A DNA stretch of 21,466 bases from Hydrogenophaga intermedia. GTDB lineage: Bacteria > Pseudomonadota > Gammaproteobacteria > Burkholderiales > Burkholderiaceae_C. Made by a program: the position numbers and the translations under genes. The DNA lies in NCBI GenBank assembly GCA_945869245.1, contig CAMBOY010000013.1, positions 1-21,466 on the forward strand, written 5' to 3'. This document shows, in pieces, positions 1-7,651 of the stretch (position 1 is the first letter of the stretch; the number at the start of each line of letters is the position of its first letter). The notes under the pieces are model-generated. The model saw only the letters and a program-made list of their open reading frames with translations. It searched no databases and was not told where the DNA came from.

Positions 1-409
1 GGTGCACGAGGTGCTGGGTCTGCTGGGCTGGGGCGTGGCCTTTTGGGTGGCGCAGCACTGCGGGCCGGTGCTGGCGCCGCAATTGAGCGTGTGGTCGTCG
101 GAGTCGCTGCGATTGGCGGCGGCTTTTTTTGTGCTGTTTTTGGCCACGGTGCTGCTGGTGGCGGTGCTGATTTGGATCTTGGGGCGCGTCATGTCGGCAG
201 TGGGTTTGCGCCCAGTGGACCGCCTGCTGGGTGCCTTGTTTGGGTTTTTGCGCGCGGCGCTGCTGCTGTTGGCTGTGGGGGTGTTGGTCAACGCGGCGGG
301 CTGGCGCGACAGCGCTTGGTGGACTGGCTCGGTGGCTGCAGACCTGATCACCCAGACGCTGCAAGTCCTCAAGCTGTGGATGCCCGCGCCCTGGGCCAAC
401 TATTTGTAA
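1..409 (+). CDS. cvpA: CvpA family inner-membrane protein (5' end outside window)
   Basis: This is the C-terminal part of a CvpA/colicin V production-like membrane protein; about 135 residues are visible. The reading frame is open up to the window edge. The GTG at position 2 is unlikely to be the real start, because family members are usually about 160-170 residues and begin with another hydrophobic segment that is missing here. Three hydrophobic stretches remain (about residues 5-25, 35-62 and 75-100). The family-typical GLRPVDRLLGALFG segment lies between the last two. The family is thought to be an integral inner-membrane protein; its biochemical role is poorly defined. The gene is followed 18 bp later by purF, the classical cvpA-purF arrangement of proteobacteria, which supports both the identity and co-transcription. 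Confidence 0.85.
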   Translation, partial: VHEVLGLLGWGVAFWVAQHCGPVLAPQLSVWSSESLRLAAAFFVLFLATVLLVAVLIWILGRVMSAVGLRPVDRLLGALFGFLRAALLLLAVGVLVNAAGWRDSAWWTGSVAADLITQTLQVLKLWMPAPWANYL

Positions 410-427
410 ACGATTTCGAGGTACATC

Positions 428-1930
428 ATGTGTGGCATTGTTGGCGTGGTCGGTGACGCTCCAGTCAACCAGCTAATTTACGACGCCTTGCTGCTGTTGC
501 AGCACCGCGGGCAAGACGCCGCTGGCATCGTGACGCAGCAGGGACGCAAGTTTTTTATGCACAAGGCCAAGGGCATGGTGCGCGACGTGTTTCGTACCCG
601 CAATATGCGTGCCCTGCCGGGCCACTGCGGGTTGGGTCAGGTGCGTTATCCGACAGCGGGCAATGCCTTCAGCGAAGAAGAGGCGCAGCCGTTTTACGTG
701 AACGCGCCGTTTGGCTTGGTGATGGTGCACAACGGCAACCTGACCAACGCCAAGGCGCTGCGGCACGAGCTGTTTCAGACCGACCACCGCCACATCAACA
801 CCGACAGCGACTCCGAGGTGCTGCTCAATGTCTTGGCGCACGAGTTGGAAAAGTCCACCCGGGGTGCAGAGCTGCGGCCCGAAGACGTGTTTGCCGCCGT
901 GCGCGGTGTGCACGCGCGCATCAAGGGCTCGTATGCGGTGATTGCGCTGATCGCGGGCCACGGCCTGCTGGCGTTTCGCGATCCCTTTGGTATCCGTCCG
1001 CTGTGCCTGGGGCGTCAGGGCGCCAGCGTCATGCTGGCCAGCGAATCGGTGGCGCTAGAGGGCAACGGTTTTGTGTTCGAGCGCGACATCGCACCCGGCG
1101 AGGCGGTGTTTGTGGATTTGCAAGGCCAGGTGCACCGCGAGTCCTGCACGCCATCGCGCGGCCACCACCCCTGCATTTTTGAATACGTGTACCTGGCGCG
1201 GCCCGACTCGGTGCTGGACGGCATCTCGGTCTACCAGGCGCGTCTGAACATGGGCGTGACCCTGGCCAAGCGGGTGGTGTCGGCGGTGCCGCCGAACGAC
1301 ATCGATGTGGTCATTCCGATTCCCGAATCCTCGCGCCCCAGCGCCATGGAGCTGGCGCAGCTGATTGGCCGACCCTACCGCGAGGGTTTTGTCAAAAACC
1401 GCTACGTGGGTCGGACCTTCATCATGCCGGGCCAGTCGGTGCGCAAAAAATCGGTGCGCCAAAAGCTCAACGTCATCGGCAGCGAATTCAAAGGCCGCAA
1501 TGTGCTGCTGGTGGACGACTCGATTGTGCGCGGCACCACCAGCCGCGAAATTGTGCAAATGGCGCGCGAGGCCGGTGCCCGCAAGGTCTACCTGGCCAGC
1601 GCTGCGCCACCGGTGCGTTTTCCCAATGTGTATGGCATTGATATGCCCACACCGGACGAGCTGGTGGCCCACGGCCGCAGCGTCGACGAGGTGCGCGCCA
1701 TCATCGGCTGCGACGCATTGATCTACCAAGATCTGGATGCCATGAAGCAGGTGGTGCGCGCTCTCAACCCGGCGCTGCAGGGCTTTGATGCCTCGTGTTT
1801 TGACGGGGTGTACGTCACTGGCGACATCAGCGCCGACGAGGTGGCCGCCATCAACTTGGGCCGCGACCGCAGCGAAGAGGGCGAGCCCGACACCTCGCGC
1901 CTGGCCTTGCCGAACAACCAAGACGCCTGA
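428..1930 (+). CDS. purF: Amidophosphoribosyltransferase
   Basis: This enzyme catalyses the first committed step of purine synthesis, making 5-phosphoribosylamine from PRPP and glutamine. The 500-residue protein matches the usual length (about 505 in E. coli). It starts MCGIVGV, so the catalytic nucleophile Cys2 is exposed once Met1 is removed, and there is no propeptide. The N-terminal Ntn-type glutaminase domain includes RYPTAGN and the HNGNLTN segment. The C-terminal phosphoribosyltransferase domain carries the PRPP loop VLLVDDSIVRGTTS at about residues 358-371. A GAGG sequence a few bases upstream supports the ATG at 428. It lies 18 bp after cvpA and is followed directly by metZ, an order common in Burkholderiales. 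Confidence 0.97.
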   Translation: MCGIVGVVGDAPVNQLIYDALLLLQHRGQDAAGIVTQQGRKFFMHKAKGMVRDVFRTRNMRALPGHCGLGQVRYPTAGNAFSEEEAQPFYVNAPFGLVMVHNGNLTNAKALRHELFQTDHRHINTDSDSEVLLNVLAHELEKSTRGAELRPEDVFAAVRGVHARIKGSYAVIALIAGHGLLAFRDPFGIRPLCLGRQGASVMLASESVALEGNGFVFERDIAPGEAVFVDLQGQVHRESCTPSRGHHPCIFEYVYLARPDSVLDGISVYQARLNMGVTLAKRVVSAVPPNDIDVVIPIPESSRPSAMELAQLIGRPYREGFVKNRYVGRTFIMPGQSVRKKSVRQKLNVIGSEFKGRNVLLVDDSIVRGTTSREIVQMAREAGARKVYLASAAPPVRFPNVYGIDMPTPDELVAHGRSVDEVRAIIGCDALIYQDLDAMKQVVRALNPALQGFDASCFDGVYVTGDISADEVAAINLGRDRSEEGEPDTSRLALPNNQDA

Positions 1931-1936
1931 TTGACC

Positions 1937-3136
1937 ATGAAGTCTTTGCATCCGCAAACCCTGGCCGTGCGCGCGGCGGTGGCGCGCACCGCTTACGGCG
2001 AAAACTCCGAAGCGCTGTTCCTCACCAGCGGCTACGTGCAACCCTCGGCCGAAGCCTCGGCGCGCCGCTTTGCCGGCGAAGAAGACGGCTACACCTACGG
2101 CCGCACCGGCAACCCCACGGTGTCGAGCTTTGAGATGCGCTTGGCCGCCATGGAGGGCACCGAGGCCTGTATGGCCACCGCGTCGGGCATGGCGGCGGTG
2201 ATGCTGATGTGTTTCAGCCTGCTCAAGTCGGGCGACCACGTCGTTATCTCGCAGTCCATGTTCGGCTCCACGCTCAAGCTGATTGGCTCGGAATTCGCCC
2301 GCTTTGGGGTCGAAACCTCGGTGGTGCCTCAGACCGATCTGGCCGCTTGGCAGGCTGCGGTGCGCCCGGGCAGCACCCGCTTGCTGTTTGCCGAAACCCC
2401 GACCAACCCGCTCGGTGAGGTGTGCGACATTGCCGCCTTGGCCGACTTGGCACACAACGCCGGCGCGCTGCTGTGTGTCGACAACTGCTTTGCCACACCG
2501 GCGCTGCAACGCCCGGTTGAGCTGGGTGCCGACATGGTGATGCATTCGGGCACCAAATACCTCGACGGGCAGGGCCGCGTCATGGCCGGCGCCTTGTGCG
2601 CCAGCGAGGCCCTGGTGCGTGAAAAATTCCTGCCGGTGCAAAAGAACTCCGGCATGGTGCTCTCGCCCTTTAATGCCTGGGTGGTGCTCAAGGGTCTAGA
2701 AACACTCGACCTGCGCATGAAAGCGCAGAGCGCCCAAACACTCGCATTGGCGCAGTGGCTCGAATCGCACCCGGCCGTGGCGCGGGTGTACTACCCCGGT
2801 CTGGCCAGCCACCCACAGCACGCTCTGGCCATGCGCCAAATGGGTGGGCTGGGCGGCGCGGTGCTGTCGTTTGCCGTCAAAGCCGCCAGCCCCGCGCAAG
2901 CGCGGGCGCGCGCCTTCCAGGTGCTCGACGCGCTGCAGGTGCTTTCGCTCTGCACCAACCTGGGCGACACCAAAACCCTGTGTACCCATCCCGCCAGCAC
3001 CTCACACGGCAAGCTCTCCGAAGCGCAGCGCCAGGCCGCAGGCATTGGCCAAGGCCTGATCCGTGTGGCGGTGGGCCTGGAACACATGGACGACATCCAA
3101 CACGATCTTGACCGCGGGCTCTCGACGCTCGCCTGA
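1937..3136 (+). CDS. metZ: O-succinylhomoserine sulfhydrylase
   Basis: This is a PLP enzyme of the Cys/Met metabolism family that makes homocysteine from O-succinylhomoserine and sulfide in methionine synthesis. The protein is 399 residues, close to the about 400 typical of MetZ. Visible family features are GYTYGRTGNPT near the N-terminus, the MATASGMAAV stretch, FAETPTNP, VDNCFATP and the HSGTKYLDGQGRVMAGAL segment, where Lys207 is the expected PLP Schiff-base residue. The GRVMAG context favours MetZ over cystathionine gamma-synthase. I chose the ATG at 1937; an in-frame TTG at 1931 would add two residues. The gene begins 6 bp after purF and ends 7 bp before gltX, so it probably belongs to the cvpA-purF transcription unit. 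Confidence 0.92.
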   Translation: MKSLHPQTLAVRAAVARTAYGENSEALFLTSGYVQPSAEASARRFAGEEDGYTYGRTGNPTVSSFEMRLAAMEGTEACMATASGMAAVMLMCFSLLKSGDHVVISQSMFGSTLKLIGSEFARFGVETSVVPQTDLAAWQAAVRPGSTRLLFAETPTNPLGEVCDIAALADLAHNAGALLCVDNCFATPALQRPVELGADMVMHSGTKYLDGQGRVMAGALCASEALVREKFLPVQKNSGMVLSPFNAWVVLKGLETLDLRMKAQSAQTLALAQWLESHPAVARVYYPGLASHPQHALAMRQMGGLGGAVLSFAVKAASPAQARARAFQVLDALQVLSLCTNLGDTKTLCTHPASTSHGKLSEAQRQAAGIGQGLIRVAVGLEHMDDIQHDLDRGLSTLA

Positions 3137-3143
3137 TGCACCG

Positions 3144-4532
3144 ATGACCAATCCCGTTCGCACCCGTTTCGCCCCGTCGCCCACTGGCTTTATCCACCTG
3201 GGCAATATCCGCTCGGCCCTGTACCCCTGGGCCTTTGCCCGCAGCAGCGGCGGCACGTTTATTCTGCGCATCGAAGACACCGATCTTGAGCGTTCTTCGC
3301 AAGCGGCGGTGGACGTCATCATCGAAGGCATGCAATGGCTGGGGCTTGACCACGACGAAGGCCCGTTCTATCAAATGCAGCGCATGGAGCGCTACAAGGC
3401 GGTGCTCGCCGAGATGGTGGCCGCCGGCCATGTCTACCCTTGCTACATGGGTGTGGCCGAGCTCGACGCCTTGCGCGAGCGGCAGATGGAGAACAAAGAA
3501 AAGCCGCGCTACGACGGCACCTGGCGGCCCGAGCCGGGCAAGGTGTTGCCGCCAGTGCCCGAAGGCGTCAAGCCCGTGCTGCGCTTCAAGAACCCGCAAG
3601 GTGGCGTGGTGGCCTGGGACGACCAATGCAAAGGCCGTATCGAGTTCCGCAACGACGAACTCGACGACTTGGTGATCGCCCGCCCCGACGGTACGCCCAC
3701 CTACAACTTCTGTGTGGTGGTGGACGACATCGACATGGTTATTACCCATGTGATTCGGGGCGACGACCACGTCAACAACACCCCGCGCCAAATCAATATC
3801 TTTCGCGCGCTGGGCAAAGAGCCACCGGTCTACGCCCACCTGCCCACCGTGCTCAATGAGCAGGGCGAGAAGATGAGCAAGCGCAACGGCGCCAAACCGG
3901 TGACGCAATACCGCGACGAAGGCTATCTGCCCGATGCCATGGTGAACTACCTTGCCCGCCTGGGCTGGAGCCATGGCGACGACGAAATTTTCAGCCGCGC
4001 GCAGTTCCTGCAGTGGTTCAACCTTGATCACCTGGGCACCAGCGCCGGCCGCTTCGACGACGCCAAGCTGCGCTGGGTCAATGCCCAGCACCTCAAGGCC
4101 ATGGCCGACACCGAGTTGGCCGAGCGGGTGCGCCCCTTCCTGGCGCAGCGCGGCATCGCCGCCGACGAGCGGCTGATCGGTATCTGTGCGCTGTTCAAAG
4201 ACCGCTGTGACACCCTAGTGGCGCTGGCCGACTGGGCGCAAGCCTTCTACGCCGATGTGGCACCCAGCGAGGCCGACCTCACCCAGCACGTCACCGACGC
4301 GGTGCGCCCAGCCGTGGCCCAGCTGACTGAGAAGCTGCAGGCCTGCGCTTGGGACAAGGCCAGCATCGCGGCCGCGCTCAAAGAAGTGCTGACCGCCACC
4401 GGCCTGAAGATGCCGCAGCTGGCCATGCCGGTGCGCGTGCTGGTCATGGGCACGCCCAACACCCCGTCGCTCGATGCGGTGCTGGCACTGCAAGACCAAA
4501 AAAATGTGATCGCGCGTTTGCAAAAGGCGTAA
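3144..4532 (+). CDS. gltX: Glutamate--tRNA ligase (glutamyl-tRNA synthetase)
   Basis: This class I aminoacyl-tRNA synthetase charges tRNA-Glu. The protein is 462 residues, usual for bacterial GltX. Near the N-terminus FAPSPTGFIHLGNIRSAL contains the HIGH-type motif (here HLGN), followed by LRIEDTD. KMSKR is at residues 243-247. The C-terminal half is the helical anticodon-binding region. The insertion between the motifs (YPCYMGVAELDAL) has a single cysteine and no obvious Cys-x-Cys pair, so the zinc site known from E. coli GltX does not appear complete. The ATG at 3144 lies 7 bp after metZ. The last codons overlap the promoter of the downstream tRNA cluster, which includes tRNA-Glu, the enzyme's own substrate. 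Confidence 0.96.
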   Translation: MTNPVRTRFAPSPTGFIHLGNIRSALYPWAFARSSGGTFILRIEDTDLERSSQAAVDVIIEGMQWLGLDHDEGPFYQMQRMERYKAVLAEMVAAGHVYPCYMGVAELDALRERQMENKEKPRYDGTWRPEPGKVLPPVPEGVKPVLRFKNPQGGVVAWDDQCKGRIEFRNDELDDLVIARPDGTPTYNFCVVVDDIDMVITHVIRGDDHVNNTPRQINIFRALGKEPPVYAHLPTVLNEQGEKMSKRNGAKPVTQYRDEGYLPDAMVNYLARLGWSHGDDEIFSRAQFLQWFNLDHLGTSAGRFDDAKLRWVNAQHLKAMADTELAERVRPFLAQRGIAADERLIGICALFKDRCDTLVALADWAQAFYADVAPSEADLTQHVTDAVRPAVAQLTEKLQACAWDKASIAAALKEVLTATGLKMPQLAMPVRVLVMGTPNTPSLDAVLALQDQKNVIARLQKA

Positions 4533-4547
4533 AACCTGGTCTATAAT
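4518..4547 (+). promoter_or_regulatory. Sigma70-type promoter for the tRNA cluster
   Basis: A TTGCAA -35 element (4518-4523) and a perfect TATAAT -10 element (4542-4547) are separated by 18 bp. The predicted transcription start is near 4553-4555, about 65 bp before tRNA-Ala. The -35 element lies inside the last codons of gltX, whose stop is at 4530-4532, so the tRNA operon can be driven independently of gltX. The elements were read directly; promoter activity is inferred. Confidence 0.75.
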
Positions 4548-4618
4548 CGTGGTCTTGCTGATACACACAGCGAGTTGCAAGACAAAGCCGTGTGTTGAAA
4601 GCAGTGAGAGTTTTTTGT

Positions 4619-4694
<76 letters not shown>

Positions 4695-4758
4695 CAATTT
4701 GATGAGTTCGGCGTTAAATCTGAGATATAATGCTGGATTCGGTAAGTTCCAAGGTTTT

Positions 4759-4834
4759 GACCCTATCGTCTAGAGGCCTAGGACATCACCCTTTCACGGT
4801 GAGTACCGGGGTTCGAATCCCCGTAGGGTCGCCA
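4759..4834 (+). tRNA. tRNA-Glu (anticodon TTC)
   Basis: A 76-nt cloverleaf: acceptor stem GACCCTA/TAGGGTC, discriminator G, encoded CCA. The anticodon stem TCACC/GGTGA carries the loop CTTTCAC with anticodon TTC, and the T-arm is GGGGTTCGAATCCCC. It lies 64 bp after tRNA-Ala and 48 bp before tRNA-Asp, and a little over 200 bp downstream of gltX, the gene for the synthetase that charges it. Confidence 0.98.
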
Positions 4835-4848
4835 AGTTTGTGGCACTT

Positions 4849-4866
4849 GGCCTGAGCAATCAGGCT
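4849..4866 (+). other. Small hairpin between tRNA-Glu and tRNA-Asp
   Basis: GGCCTGA (4849-4855) can pair with TCAGGCT (4860-4866) around a GCAA tetraloop. GCAA is a stable GNRA-type loop. There is no following T-run, so it is not a terminator. It may be a spacer structure in the tRNA precursor that guides processing; this is inference only. Confidence 0.35.
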
Positions 4867-4882
4867 ATAGCCGCGCCACTGC

Positions 4883-4959
4883 GGAGTGGTAGTTCAGTTG
4901 GTTAGAATACCGGCCTGTCACGCCGGGGGTCGCGGGTTCGAGCCCCGTCCACTCCGCCA
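4883..4959 (+). tRNA. tRNA-Asp (anticodon GTC)
   Basis: A 77-nt cloverleaf: acceptor GGAGTGG/CCACTCC, discriminator G, encoded CCA. The D-arm is AGTTCAGTTGGTTAGAAT. The anticodon arm CCGGC CTGTCAC GCCGG gives anticodon GTC, and the T-arm contains GCGGGTTCGAGCCCCGT. It is the last gene of the Ala-Glu-Asp cluster and lies immediately before a strong intrinsic terminator. Confidence 0.98.
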
Positions 4960-4966
4960 GTTGTTC

Positions 4967-5005
4967 AAAAAGCCCGTTGATTTGCGTCAACGGGCTTTTT
5001 CTTTG
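4967..5005 (+). terminator. Intrinsic terminator, usable from both strands
   Basis: A perfect 10-bp stem, AGCCCGTTGA (4971-4980) with TCAACGGGCT (4987-4996), encloses the loop TTTGCG and is followed by TTTTTCTTT on the + strand. An A-run (4967-4971) precedes the stem, so on the minus strand the same hairpin is followed by T residues. It therefore ends the tRNA transcript and probably also the convergent EamA transporter transcript, whose stop codon is at 5071-5073. Confidence 0.92.
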
Positions 5006-5070
5006 TCTGTCCGTGGGTTGACTGTCTCAACAGCTCTTTGCCGGTCGTAGGCGCGGCCCCGCTTGGTGTG

Positions 5071-5964
5071 TCAGCGTTTGCCCACCAGCCCCATCGCCAG
5101 CGCGGTGCCGCACAGAATCACCGCGCCGCAACCCAGCATCCACAGGCTGATCACCTCGCCCAAGAACAGCGCGCCGTACAGCAGTGCAAACACCGGTACC
5201 AGAAAGGTCACCGTCAATGCCTTGGATGGGCCCAGTGCCGCGATGATGCGGAAGAACAGGATGTAGGCCAGCGCCGTGCACAGCAGCGCCACCGCCAGCA
5301 GTGCCCACCAGGCTTCGGCGCTGGGTGTGTGTGCTGGCCAGAACCACAGCGTGGGCAGGGCCAGGCCCAGGGCTGCGCCCCATTGGCTGCCGCAAGCGGT
5401 CGCCATGGGGTGCACATCGTGCAGGTGCTTTTTGGTGAAGCTCGCCGCCAGCCCATAACAGATGGTGGCACCCAGCGCCGCCGCCATGGCCGCCAGGGTG
5501 GTCCATTGCCATTGGCCGGTGCTCTGCCCGCTGGCGTCCACACCGGTTTTGCCCAGCACCAGCAAGCACACGCCGGCAAAGCCAATGGCCAGACCCAAGG
5601 CGCGCATGCCGCCCGGTTTTTCTTTCAGCCAGATCCAGGCCACCAACGCTCCCGACAGGGGCACGGTGGCGTTCAAGATGGACGCGAGCCCGGTCGGAAT
5701 GTGCAGGACCGCAAACGCATACAGCGCAAACGGAATCCCGGAGTTGAGCAGGCCGGCAAACAAAATGGCTCGCCACCGGCCGCAGAAGCTCGCCCAGACA
5801 CCCGCGCGCAGGAACACCGGCAGCAACAGCAGCGCCGCCAGCCCCACCCGCAGACCGGCGGTGGCCACCGCACCGAACTCTGCCGCGCCCACGCGCATAA
5901 ACAAGAACGACGCGCCCCACAGCGCGGCCAACACCACAAACTCGATCAACACAGCAACTGGCAT
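5071..5964 (-). CDS. EamA/DMT-superfamily membrane transporter
   Basis: A 297-residue, strongly hydrophobic protein with about ten predicted transmembrane segments arranged as two EamA repeats, the normal size and layout of drug/metabolite transporters. The first repeat contains AALWGASFLFMRVG and ends with NSGIPFALYAFAVLHIPTGLASILNATVPL, the family signature region. The second repeat has LAIGFAGVCLLVLGKTG and ends in FLVPVFALLYGALFLGE. The substrate cannot be told from sequence; exporters of amino acids or other metabolites are typical. I chose the ATG at 5964 (MPVAVLIEF), which places the first membrane helix at the N-terminus. An upstream ATG at 6027 would add 21 Arg-rich residues that do not fit the family. 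The gene is convergent with the tRNA cluster and divergent from kdsA. Confidence 0.88.
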   Translation of the reverse strand: MPVAVLIEFVVLAALWGASFLFMRVGAAEFGAVATAGLRVGLAALLLLPVFLRAGVWASFCGRWRAILFAGLLNSGIPFALYAFAVLHIPTGLASILNATVPLSGALVAWIWLKEKPGGMRALGLAIGFAGVCLLVLGKTGVDASGQSTGQWQWTTLAAMAAALGATICYGLAASFTKKHLHDVHPMATACGSQWGAALGLALPTLWFWPAHTPSAEAWWALLAVALLCTALAYILFFRIIAALGPSKALTVTFLVPVFALLYGALFLGEVISLWMLGCGAVILCGTALAMGLVGKR

Positions 5965-6061
5965 AAGGCGCCAAGCATAGCCCGGCCGGGCGTGAGCCCA
6001 TAGGCGACGGCGGCGCGCATGGGACAATGTCGGGCTTGTGTTTTGTCATCTGGGTTCACGC

Positions 6062-6907
6062 ATGCCACCTGTTTCACTCGACTTGTCGGCCCTGTCCAAC
6101 GATGCGCCGTTCACCTTGTTTGGCGGCATCAATGTGCTGGAGTCCCGAGACCTGGCGCTCACCGCCTGCGCCGAATACGTGCGTGTCACGCAGAAGCTGG
6201 GCATTCCCTATGTGTTCAAGGCCAGTTTCGACAAGGCCAACCGCTCGTCCATCCATTCGTACCGGGGCCCGGGGCTGGAAGAGGGCATGCGCATCTTCGA
6301 AGCGGTGAAGGCTGAGTTTGGTGTGCCGGTCATCACCGATGTGCACGAGCCCTGGCAGGCCGCACCGGTGGCCGAGGTGGCCGACGTGCTGCAGCTGCCC
6401 GCCTTCCTGGCGCGCCAGACCGATTTGGTGGTGGCGCTGGCAAAAACTGGCAAACCGATCAACATCAAAAAGCCGCAGTTTCTGAGCCCGTCGCAGGTAC
6501 TCAATATTGTGGAGAAGTTCAAGGAAGCGGGGAACGATCGGCTCATTCTGTGCGACCGGGGCACCTGCTTTGGTTACGACAATCTGGTGGTCGATATGCT
6601 GGGCTTTGGTGTCATGAAACAAGCCACCGACAACCTGCCCATCATTTTTGATGTGACACACGCGCTGCAGCAGCGCGACCCGGGTGGTGCGGCTTCGGGC
6701 GGGCGGCGCCAACAGGTGGTGGACCTGGCCCGCGCCGGTATGGCGGTGGGTTTGGCGGGTCTGTTTTTGGAGGCCCATCCCGACCCGGCGCAAGCCAAAT
6801 GCGACGGCCCCAGTGCCTTGCCGCTGGACAAGCTGGAGCCCTTTTTGGCGCAAATCAAAGCGCTGGACGATCTCGTCAAATCTTTTCCTGCGTTGCAGAT
6901 CGACTGA
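6062..6907 (+). CDS. kdsA: 3-deoxy-8-phosphooctulonate synthase (Kdo-8-P synthase)
   Basis: This enzyme condenses D-arabinose 5-phosphate with phosphoenolpyruvate to Kdo-8-phosphate, the committed step to the Kdo of LPS or capsule. The protein is 281 residues, the normal length, with the DAHP-synthase-like barrel motifs FGGINVLESRDL, FKASFDKANRSS, TDVHEP, NIKKPQFLSP and DVTHALQQRDPGG. Asn24 occupies the position that is Asn in metal-independent enzymes such as E. coli KdsA and Cys in metal-dependent ones, so the metal-independent class is expected. The ATG at 6062 is preferred; the upstream in-frame TTG at 6038 gives a short extension unlike the family. It lies 97 bp from the divergent EamA gene and 12 bp before kdsB, so it probably starts the Kdo operon. 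Confidence 0.95.
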   Translation: MPPVSLDLSALSNDAPFTLFGGINVLESRDLALTACAEYVRVTQKLGIPYVFKASFDKANRSSIHSYRGPGLEEGMRIFEAVKAEFGVPVITDVHEPWQAAPVAEVADVLQLPAFLARQTDLVVALAKTGKPINIKKPQFLSPSQVLNIVEKFKEAGNDRLILCDRGTCFGYDNLVVDMLGFGVMKQATDNLPIIFDVTHALQQRDPGGAASGGRRQQVVDLARAGMAVGLAGLFLEAHPDPAQAKCDGPSALPLDKLEPFLAQIKALDDLVKSFPALQID

Positions 6908-6919
6908 ACAGGCTCGACC

Positions 6920-7651
6920 ATGAACGACCGTTGTGTGATTGTGATTCCGGCGCGCTACGCGTCGACCCGCCTACCCGGCAAGCCGCTGGCCGACATCGCG
7001 GGCAAACCCATGATCCAGCATGTGGTGGAGCGCGCGCGCGACGTGCCCGGCATGGACGCGGTGGTGGTGGCCACCGACGACGCCCGCGTGGCCGACGCGG
7101 TGCGCGCGTTTGGTGGCCACGTCGTCATGACATCGCCCGATCATCCCTCGGGCACCGATCGGCTGGTGGAGGTGATGGGGCAGCTCAGTGCAGACATCTA
7201 CATCAATCTGCAGGGTGACGAGCCGCTGATGCGCCCGGGTGATGTGTCGCGCCTGGCGTTGGGCATGCGCACCGATGCGTCGGTCGGCGTGGGCACACTG
7301 TGCCACCCCATCGATGCGGCCGAAGCACAAAACCCGAACGTGGTGAAGGTGGTGCTGGCCCGCAACGGCGACGCGCTGTACTTCAGCCGCAGCCCGATTC
7401 CCTACCCGCGTGAGGCCGAGGCCGCGCGTTACCTCAAACACGTGGGCGTCTACGCTTACCGGCGCGAGGTACTGGCCAGCTACAGCGCCATGCCGCAGCC
7501 GATGGAAGAGCTGGCCGAAAAGCTCGAACAACTGCGTCTGCTGCACGCCGGGGTGCGCATCCGCGCCTGGGAAGTGGCCCCCACCGGTCCCGGTGTGGAC
7601 ACACCCGAATGCCTCGACACTGTTCGGCGTTTGATGGAGGCCGGTGCATGA
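6920..7651 (+). CDS. kdsB: 3-deoxy-manno-octulosonate cytidylyltransferase (CMP-Kdo synthetase)
   Basis: This enzyme activates Kdo with CTP to CMP-Kdo, the donor for Kdo transferases. The 243-residue protein fits the family length of about 245-260. It opens with the nucleotide-binding segment VIPARYASTRLPGKPL and continues with VVVATDD, INLQGDEPLM and YFSRSPIPYPR, all typical of KdsB rather than of NeuA-type enzymes. The end (AGVRIRAWEV...GVDTPECLDTVRRL) is also family-like. It starts 12 bp after kdsA, and its stop overlaps the kdsD start in an ATGA, indicating translational coupling. Confidence 0.96.
   Translation: MNDRCVIVIPARYASTRLPGKPLADIAGKPMIQHVVERARDVPGMDAVVVATDDARVADAVRAFGGHVVMTSPDHPSGTDRLVEVMGQLSADIYINLQGDEPLMRPGDVSRLALGMRTDASVGVGTLCHPIDAAEAQNPNVVKVVLARNGDALYFSRSPIPYPREAEAARYLKHVGVYAYRREVLASYSAMPQPMEELAEKLEQLRLLHAGVRIRAWEVAPTGPGVDTPECLDTVRRLMEAGA

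Noticed and set aside
1055..2641. Long open frame on the minus strand (528 codons) opposite purF and metZ
   Set aside because: It is a shadow of GC-rich codon use in the two clear genes; the translation is His/Gly/Ala-rich and resembles no protein family. Similar long shadows at 2877-4091, 7480-8523, 8589-10004 and 18253-19392 were rejected for the same reason.
4726..4731. TATAAT before tRNA-Glu as a second promoter
   Set aside because: The hexamer is perfect, but the best -35-like sequence (TTGATG at 4699-4704) is 21 bp away and there is no extended -10 TG, so an independent promoter is weakly supported.
4883..4959. tRNA-Asp as the attachment site of a genomic island carrying the polysaccharide genes
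   Set aside because: No integrase gene, no visible repeat of the tRNA 3' end elsewhere in the window, and no evident shift in base composition after the tRNA.
5027..6049. 340-codon minus-strand frame overlapping the EamA gene
   Set aside because: The alternative frame 5071-5964 encodes a textbook ten-helix EamA protein; the longer frame is Arg/Gly-rich with no membrane pattern.
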